A stretch of DNA of 10,526 bases from Sporisorium sorghi (taxonomy: Eukaryota > Basidiomycota > Ustilaginomycetes > Ustilaginales > Ustilaginaceae), in assembly GCA_023212695.1 (NCBI GenBank), contig JALCCG010000447.1:1197-11722 (forward strand), read 5' to 3'. Position 1 is the stretch's first letter, and each line of letters begins with the position of its first letter. The translations under genes and the position numbers were made by a program. Shown piece after piece: positions 6,094 to 10,526 of the stretch. The notes below the pieces were generated by a model. The model did no database searches and had not been told where the DNA came from. It saw only the letters and a list, made by a program, of their open reading frames with translations.

Positions 6094-8421
6094 TCAGCAC
6101 GAAACAACACAGTTGAGGAAGCGGTCGAGGTTATCCATCACGGACTGGGCGGCGCGCGTGATGGTAGTCGAGTTGGACCTTGCCGCTGCCGCCTCATCAT
6201 CCTCCCTCACCCTCGGCGAAGCGCTGCTTGGCGACTCGCCCTCCTCCCCGGCCTCGATCTGCTCGAACGAGAACATTTCCGCTGCAAACTGGCCCTCTGG
6301 CAATCTTGAGACGCAATCCCGTATCGCACCTAGCGCGTCGCGGATCGCCTCGCGCACCACGGCGTCGGCGGGGAGCGCACGCAGCACGAGCACGTCCAGG
6401 TCCTCGAGTAGGTCGAGCGTGTCGAGCGCAATGTGCAGCGGCTGGTCCGGTCGCAGCGGCGCTCCGGGAGCGTGGACGGAGACGAGGTTGTGGTTGAGAC
6501 ATGCGAACCAGAGTTTGGCTCGTAGGGCTTGGCGTGCGAGGTCGAGGAGGAGCGGCTCGGCGGTGGTGGTGGTGGTGGCGTGTTGGGTGGTGGAGGAGAG
6601 GTCGAGCGAGGCGAGCGAGTCGTGTGCGCGTACAGCAGCGTCTGCGGACAGCCGTTGGCACGACAGCGGGCAGGTGTGAGTCCAGCACTCGATCAGCTCG
6701 CGGAATCGGTACAGTAGATGGTCGCGGACGCTGCCGAAACCGAGGCTAACGAGGAACTCCATCGGCTGCATCCCGCGCGCTCGTTTCGACGGCATCACTT
6801 CCTCATCCTCCTTGACCCGCTTCCGACTCGACCCCTCTCCCGCCATCACCGCCTTAGCACTGTCCATCTGACACACATAGCCCGGCTTCTGCCCCGCCCA
6901 CCACCGCTCAGCCCGCACGAGCAGACACCACACCATCGCCTCCTCCCCCACTGCCCCACTCATCCCCGCTGCACCCGCAACCCGATCCAGCCCCAAAATC
7001 TTAGCCAGCGTGATGGCCTCGCAGAAGCGGAAGAAGCTGGCGTCCTTCCACTCGGTGAAGCTGGGCATGCCGCCTTCGTGCGCCGCGTCGTCCAGGTTGT
7101 ACATGGCGAGCGAGAGAAAGAAGCTCGTCAACACGGTTTCGAGCGTGGGAGCCTGGCCGAAGCTCACCCCGCCACCGGTGCATGCCGAGAGGCGCAGTAG
7201 GAGGATCTGCTCGATGAGCTGCGCTGCCTGGACGCGCAGCTGGCCCGAGTCGTGCGCTTTGGAGCGCCGCTCGGGGGGTACGCTTGGCATCACGAACGGT
7301 GTCGCTAGCTGCGCTTCGATGGTGCCGCTGCTGGCTTCGGTGGGCGAGCGACGCTTTGACGGGGGGGAGGTGGGGAGGGTGAGGCCGAGCAGCCCCAGGA
7401 GCGAGATGGACAGCGCGAGCGCGGTAAACCCGGGCTCCTGGTCGTGCGACTTGCGGCTGCCGAGCTTTGGGTATATGTACGCGCGCGGCACAATGCCCGG
7501 ACACAGGCGCTCGTACAAGTTCTCATAGAACAGCGCGGTGCGCTTGGTCAGCGTCATCGTGTTCAGCGGGTCATCTACCATCGCACCCTCGGCTGTTCTC
7601 CGAGGCTGCAACTTGGTCCTCTGCTCGCCCGCCTGCCCTTTGCGCGAGCACCCTTTCTGCGGCAGCGCAGGCGCGTCGGACGCAGTGAGCGCCGCAAAGC
7701 TGGTGCGCCTGCTCCCAAGCCCGAGACTGCCCATGATGTGGCCCGCCCACAACTTCTGTTTGGCCTCGTGGTGCGAGTGCAGGCTCTGGCCGAGCAGCGC
7801 CAGCTGTGCCGCTCCCGTCGGTGCACCTTTATGCTGCGGGTCCCAGTCGACTTCCTCGGCGAGGATGCCGAGCAAATCCAGCCCCGCCGTCGTCGTGCCC
7901 GCACCGACACTCGCCATGCTGTGACCGTCGATCAAGGTGGAGACGGACGAGAAGGACGACTTCGATGATGAAGATAGCGAAGGCGTGGCGCTGGAGCTGA
8001 TCAGGTCGGTGAGCGCCGAGATGGGCAGCGTCGACGGCGGGAACGCAGAGTGCGAAACGGAGAGCAGTTCCGAGTACGCAGAGTGCGTCGATGAGATGGG
8101 CGCCTGCGAGTCGAGCAGCGTTTGGAAGGATGAGGCGAACGAGAGCAGGGTTGGTGGTTCAGGCGAGATGCGAGACGGTGCGCTTCGTTGCTGGTGTTGC
8201 GAGGGCGGATCGCTGCTTTGGGAGCGTCGTCGTCGATGCGATGATCCGGCAGAGTCTCGCTGCGTTTGTCGGTAGTGCTGATACGACGATGATGACGCGC
8301 GCGATGTCGACGTTTTCGGCCAAGTTGACGAGATGCCGCAGCGATCCTTGTTGGAATGCGGTTGCGAACGAGACCAAGCTTCTGGTACGCGAGAAGCCGA
8401 CGACGCAGCAGTCGGAGCCAT
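6094..8421 (-). CDS. Fungal-specific transcription-factor-like protein (middle homology region), no visible zinc cluster
   Basis: A single open frame encodes 775 residues. The ATG at 8421 has G at -3 and +4, and an in-frame TGA lies upstream at 8451-8449. Residues 1-165 are rich in Ser, Gln and Arg, with an RRRR patch at 63-66, and look disordered. Residues about 294-560 resemble the helical middle region of Zn2Cys6 regulators (fungal_trans): KRTALFYENLYERLCPGI, a hydrophobic ALALSISLLGLLGL segment, SFFRFCEAITLAKILGLDR, then VWCLLVRAERWWAGQKPGY. Residues 533-549 (RKR...SKRAR) form a likely bipartite nuclear signal. A five-Thr run (616-620) comes from a GGT repeat at 6562-6579. No C-x2-C-x6-C zinc cluster occurs in the protein or, by eye, upstream on this strand, so a DNA-binding exon may be missed or the protein may lack one. 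A nuclear regulatory role is inferred; targets are unknown. Confidence 0.75.
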   Translation of the reverse strand: MAPTAASSASRVPEAWSRSQPHSNKDRCGISSTWPKTSTSRASSSSYQHYRQTQRDSAGSSHRRRRSQSSDPPSQHQQRSAPSRISPEPPTLLSFASSFQTLLDSQAPISSTHSAYSELLSVSHSAFPPSTLPISALTDLISSSATPSLSSSSKSSFSSVSTLIDGHSMASVGAGTTTAGLDLLGILAEEVDWDPQHKGAPTGAAQLALLGQSLHSHHEAKQKLWAGHIMGSLGLGSRRTSFAALTASDAPALPQKGCSRKGQAGEQRTKLQPRRTAEGAMVDDPLNTMTLTKRTALFYENLYERLCPGIVPRAYIYPKLGSRKSHDQEPGFTALALSISLLGLLGLTLPTSPPSKRRSPTEASSGTIEAQLATPFVMPSVPPERRSKAHDSGQLRVQAAQLIEQILLLRLSACTGGGVSFGQAPTLETVLTSFFLSLAMYNLDDAAHEGGMPSFTEWKDASFFRFCEAITLAKILGLDRVAGAAGMSGAVGEEAMVWCLLVRAERWWAGQKPGYVCQMDSAKAVMAGEGSSRKRVKEDEEVMPSKRARGMQPMEFLVSLGFGSVRDHLLYRFRELIECWTHTCPLSCQRLSADAAVRAHDSLASLDLSSTTQHATTTTTAEPLLLDLARQALRAKLWFACLNHNLVSVHAPGAPLRPDQPLHIALDTLDLLEDLDVLVLRALPADAVVREAIRDALGAIRDCVSRLPEGQFAAEMFSFEQIEAGEEGESPSSASPRVREDDEAAAARSNSTTITRAAQSVMDNLDRFLNCVVSC

Positions 8422-8850
8422 GCCTCGAAACGCGAGTGGTGATGGTGGTCAACGAAATCCAAGGCAGAACGATGTTCAGATTGATGAGACGGTCGAGTCG
8501 GCTTGCAGCTTCCGAGAACAGCGAGGTCGAGAGAAGCGCAGCGGCGTCTGCTGCTGCTGTTATTCCCGCAAGCCAGGTGGGCAAAGTCGAGGTCGACTAA
8601 AGGGTGATGAGGTGCGGAAAGCGGAGCTTGGGCGGGACATGAAACGAGAGGCTGTAAGCTGCCAGTGCTTCAGTAGGGCAGAGATAGCGAGCAAGAGGTT
8701 TGCCGGACTAAGGAAGATCAGTGGGGATGACTAGCAGCAAGCAAGAACGTCGAGTCGAGAGGATGAAGGGAGCACAATGGCAAGTGATGAGCACCCGGAA
8801 AGCAACGTAACCGGACAACGCTGCTTCGAGCGCGCATGCTCCAAGTGGCA
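8422..8850 (-). other. Probable 5' leader and proximal promoter of the transcription-factor-like gene
   Basis: On the minus strand the only ATG between 8421 and 8640 is at 8640. It opens a 26-codon upstream ORF (MSRPSSAFRTSSPF..., stop TAA at 8562-8560) in a weak start context (T at -3). A stop-free frame without any ATG overlaps 8596-8159 (see findings). No DNA-binding exon was recognised here. Confidence 0.35.
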
Positions 8851-8863
8851 CCCCCCCCCCCCC
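8851..8863. repeat. C13 homopolymer
   Basis: Uninterrupted run of 13 C, followed shortly by A8 and A6 runs. It is non-coding and the exact length may be affected by sequencing. Confidence 0.9.
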
Positions 8864-8955
8864 AGAGCGAGCAGCCAAAAAAAAGGAAAAAAGGTGAGCA
8901 CCGTCGGAGTGGTATAGCCGGATCTGCTGGCCACCACCATCGACCCCGCCTTTCA

Positions 8956-8978
8956 CTCTCTCTGTGCGAGCGAGAGAG
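8956..8978. repeat. Small inverted repeat (7-bp stem)
   Basis: CTCTCTC at 8956-8962 faces GAGAGAG at 8972-8978 across a 9-base loop. It is low-complexity sequence and probably has no specific function. Confidence 0.5.
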
Positions 8979-10370
8979 CGAGCGAACGACCGAAGCAAGA
9001 CCGCGCCGCGCGGGCTGGTGGGTTTAGCCGGCCAATTTCCTCTCCCCCCCCTTTCGAGCTCCTCTCTGACAAAAGACGCTGAATGGCTACCCACTTTCTC
9101 ACGCAAAACGCACAACCGGCCGCATCCACATCAACAACGAGCGGCGACCAAAGACGTGCGGGAGAAATACCGGCAAGACGAAAGTGGCTGTTGAGTTGGT
9201 TTGCATGTCGCCGGTCTGGTTGTGGAGCGGGGGGACCGGCAAGAAGAGGGCTACATTTATGCGTGGGGTTTATAGAGCGTTGTTGATGGGCAAAAGCGCA
9301 CAACGCCCCTTTGACTCTCTGCAGTGCTAGAGGGAGACGACATCGTTTGAAGGTTCAGCCGACCGAGGACGGAGCAGATTCGGAGCCAATCCAACTCGGC
9401 GCGCTTTTTGAAACTCGGTCGATCCCAATGCGCAACAAAAACAAAACAGGGCGCGCAGCGGAAAGATGCGAACTCATCGTCCCTCACGGCTATCCAATCG
9501 GCGTGATTACCGGCGCTTGCACGTTACGTACTCGAACGAGGACAGGAGCGCGGGTGGCGCGCGATGCGATGAGAAGCCCACCCCGTTGCGCTCGAGTCGA
9601 GGGTTGGATGCGTCGGCCCGGTTTGGAGCCCACCTTTCGAGTGGCTCGGTTGTTCGGCGAGAGAATGTCGTTGTGGATACAGGCCCCACCATCTCATCTG
9701 GCAGAGCGAATCACTGGCGAGCGCGACGACTGGGATACGTATCTCGCATGTCGTGGATACCCCTCAACCCCACAGACCGACTCACCGGCGACCTGCCTGC
9801 CTTTTAACAAAGTTGCTGCTCCAGCTAGCGTTGAGTTTGGCCGAAGATATCCCTTTGAGCAATGAATCAGCCGCCGCTTGAGCCTAAAGTGGACACGTCG
9901 GCATGCACGAGCGTCCCCCCATTCTTCTGTTGCCTCTCTGCGGTGTGACTGCATCATCATCGAGCACATGCATGACCGGTCCGCGCTCGCTTGGGTCTCG
10001 AACCTGTCCTTTCTCCCTGGGTTCTCGGCTTGCTCCTTTGCCAAGAAGGATGAGGGGGAGCGGACAAGCCGAGCTCACTGCCCGCCTGCCTGACACACTG
10101 CGTCGGAGCATCCCGATCAGCCGTGTGCAGCCGCAACCGAAGCCGATCGCGAATCCTCCAGTGGGCGAGCATTTCGATGGTTGAAATGGCCGATGGGCGA
10201 TGCCCGCTGCCCGCTGACATGCACAGGCAAGCATCGAATTGGCTTGGACCTCTCGAAAACAGGCTAGTTGCCGATGCAAAGCTGGACACTGTTCCGACGA
10301 GAGCGTGACACACCCGTCTTGCGCTGTATCGACCGAATCTCAACTCTTTCTCTCCCACATTATTCGGTCA

Positions 10371-10396
10371 CTTCAGGTGATGTTATCACTCCGAAG
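10371..10396. repeat. Imperfect dyad / hairpin
   Basis: GTGAT at 10377-10381 and ATCAC at 10385-10389 flank GTT, and an outer CTTC (10371-10374) pairs with GAAG (10393-10396). It could be a dyad binding site or chance. Confidence 0.5.
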
Positions 10397-10443
10397 GAAC
10401 AGCACACCGCATCGCAAGCAAACGTAGAGAAAGGAAGGCAAGG

Positions 10444-10446
<3 letters not shown>

Positions 10447-10503
<57 letters not shown>

Positions 10504-10526
10504 TATTTTATATTTTTTTTTTTTTT
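10447..10526. repeat. T55 tract followed by A/T-rich window end
   Basis: Fifty-five consecutive T at 10447-10501, then a short A/T-only segment and another T14 to the last base. It is read as poly(A) on the minus strand. It may be a genuine tract, the poly(A) tail of a retroposed element lying beyond the window, or an assembly edge artefact. Confidence 0.9.

Larger units (their letters stand above)
8864..10446. other. Gene-free region, nothing recognised
   Basis: About 1.6 kb with short overlapping open frames on both strands, several of which begin only at TTG or GTG. None has a recognisable domain, a credible start or the codon preference of the neighbouring genes. A CTATAAA element on the minus strand (9275-9269) is far upstream of the transcription-factor-like start. 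An imperfect dyad lies at 10371-10396. No tRNA, 5S rRNA or transposon end was recognised. Confidence 0.5.

Noticed and set aside
8091..8600. 169-codon plus-strand frame opposite the regulator N-terminus
   Set aside because: Its third positions coincide with those of the biased minus-strand frame, so its apparent bias is shared. It has no recognisable domain and an odd composition (no His or Tyr).
8598..8800. Box C-like RTGATGA motifs at about 8604 and 8782 as a C/D snoRNA
   Set aside because: No matching box D (CTGA) with a terminal stem was found at a suitable distance.
9311..9865. 184-codon plus-strand frame in the right-hand gene-free region
   Set aside because: It opens at TTG, shows no domain, and its codon use differs from that of the clear genes.
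9990..10020. Possible minus-strand tRNA T-arm (reverse of TCGAACC near 10005)
   Set aside because: The flanking bases do not form a T stem and no acceptor or anticodon arm can be built around it.

Overview
The window looks like nuclear DNA of a fungus, most likely a smut-type basidiomycete (Ustilaginomycotina). The reasons are long open frames with few introns, coding DNA rich in TCG, ATC, GTC, CTC and ACC codons, a short GT-AG intron, an intron-bearing nuclear tRNA, and protein families typical of fungi (AAAP amino-acid permease, Rcf1/HIG1, fungal-specific transcription-factor middle region). The organism is inferred, not proven. The left edge cuts a gene, and the right edge runs into an almost pure T tract, as at the end of a draft contig.

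Layout: 1-699 (minus) is the N-terminal 233 codons of an EI24-like ER membrane protein, running off the left edge. 1003-1110 (plus) is tRNA-Lys(CTT) with a 35-nt intron and a T13 Pol III terminator. 1131-3213 is a long gene-free region holding several long A and T runs and the probable promoter and leader of the next gene. 3214-4716 (plus) is an intronless 500-residue amino-acid transporter. 5123-5854 (plus) is RCF1, a mitochondrial respiratory supercomplex factor, with one 90-nt intron inside the HIG1 domain. 6094-8421 (minus) is a 775-residue fungal-specific transcription-factor-like protein, convergent with RCF1 and without a visible zinc cluster. 8422-10446 has no gene I can support, and 10447-10526 is a T55 tract plus A/T-rich sequence.

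The genes do not form an obvious pathway or cluster. They look like ordinary housekeeping or regulatory neighbours: ER membrane, translation, amino-acid uptake, respiration and transcription. I did not find a convincing new multi-gene system. The most interesting points are small: the structured tRNA-Lys intron whose AAGGG can pair across the anticodon, the 3n stop-free RCF1 intron, the transcription-factor-like protein that lacks a recognisable DNA-binding domain and has a second well-biased reading frame over its N-terminus, and the unusual density and arrangement of long homopolymers in non-coding DNA.
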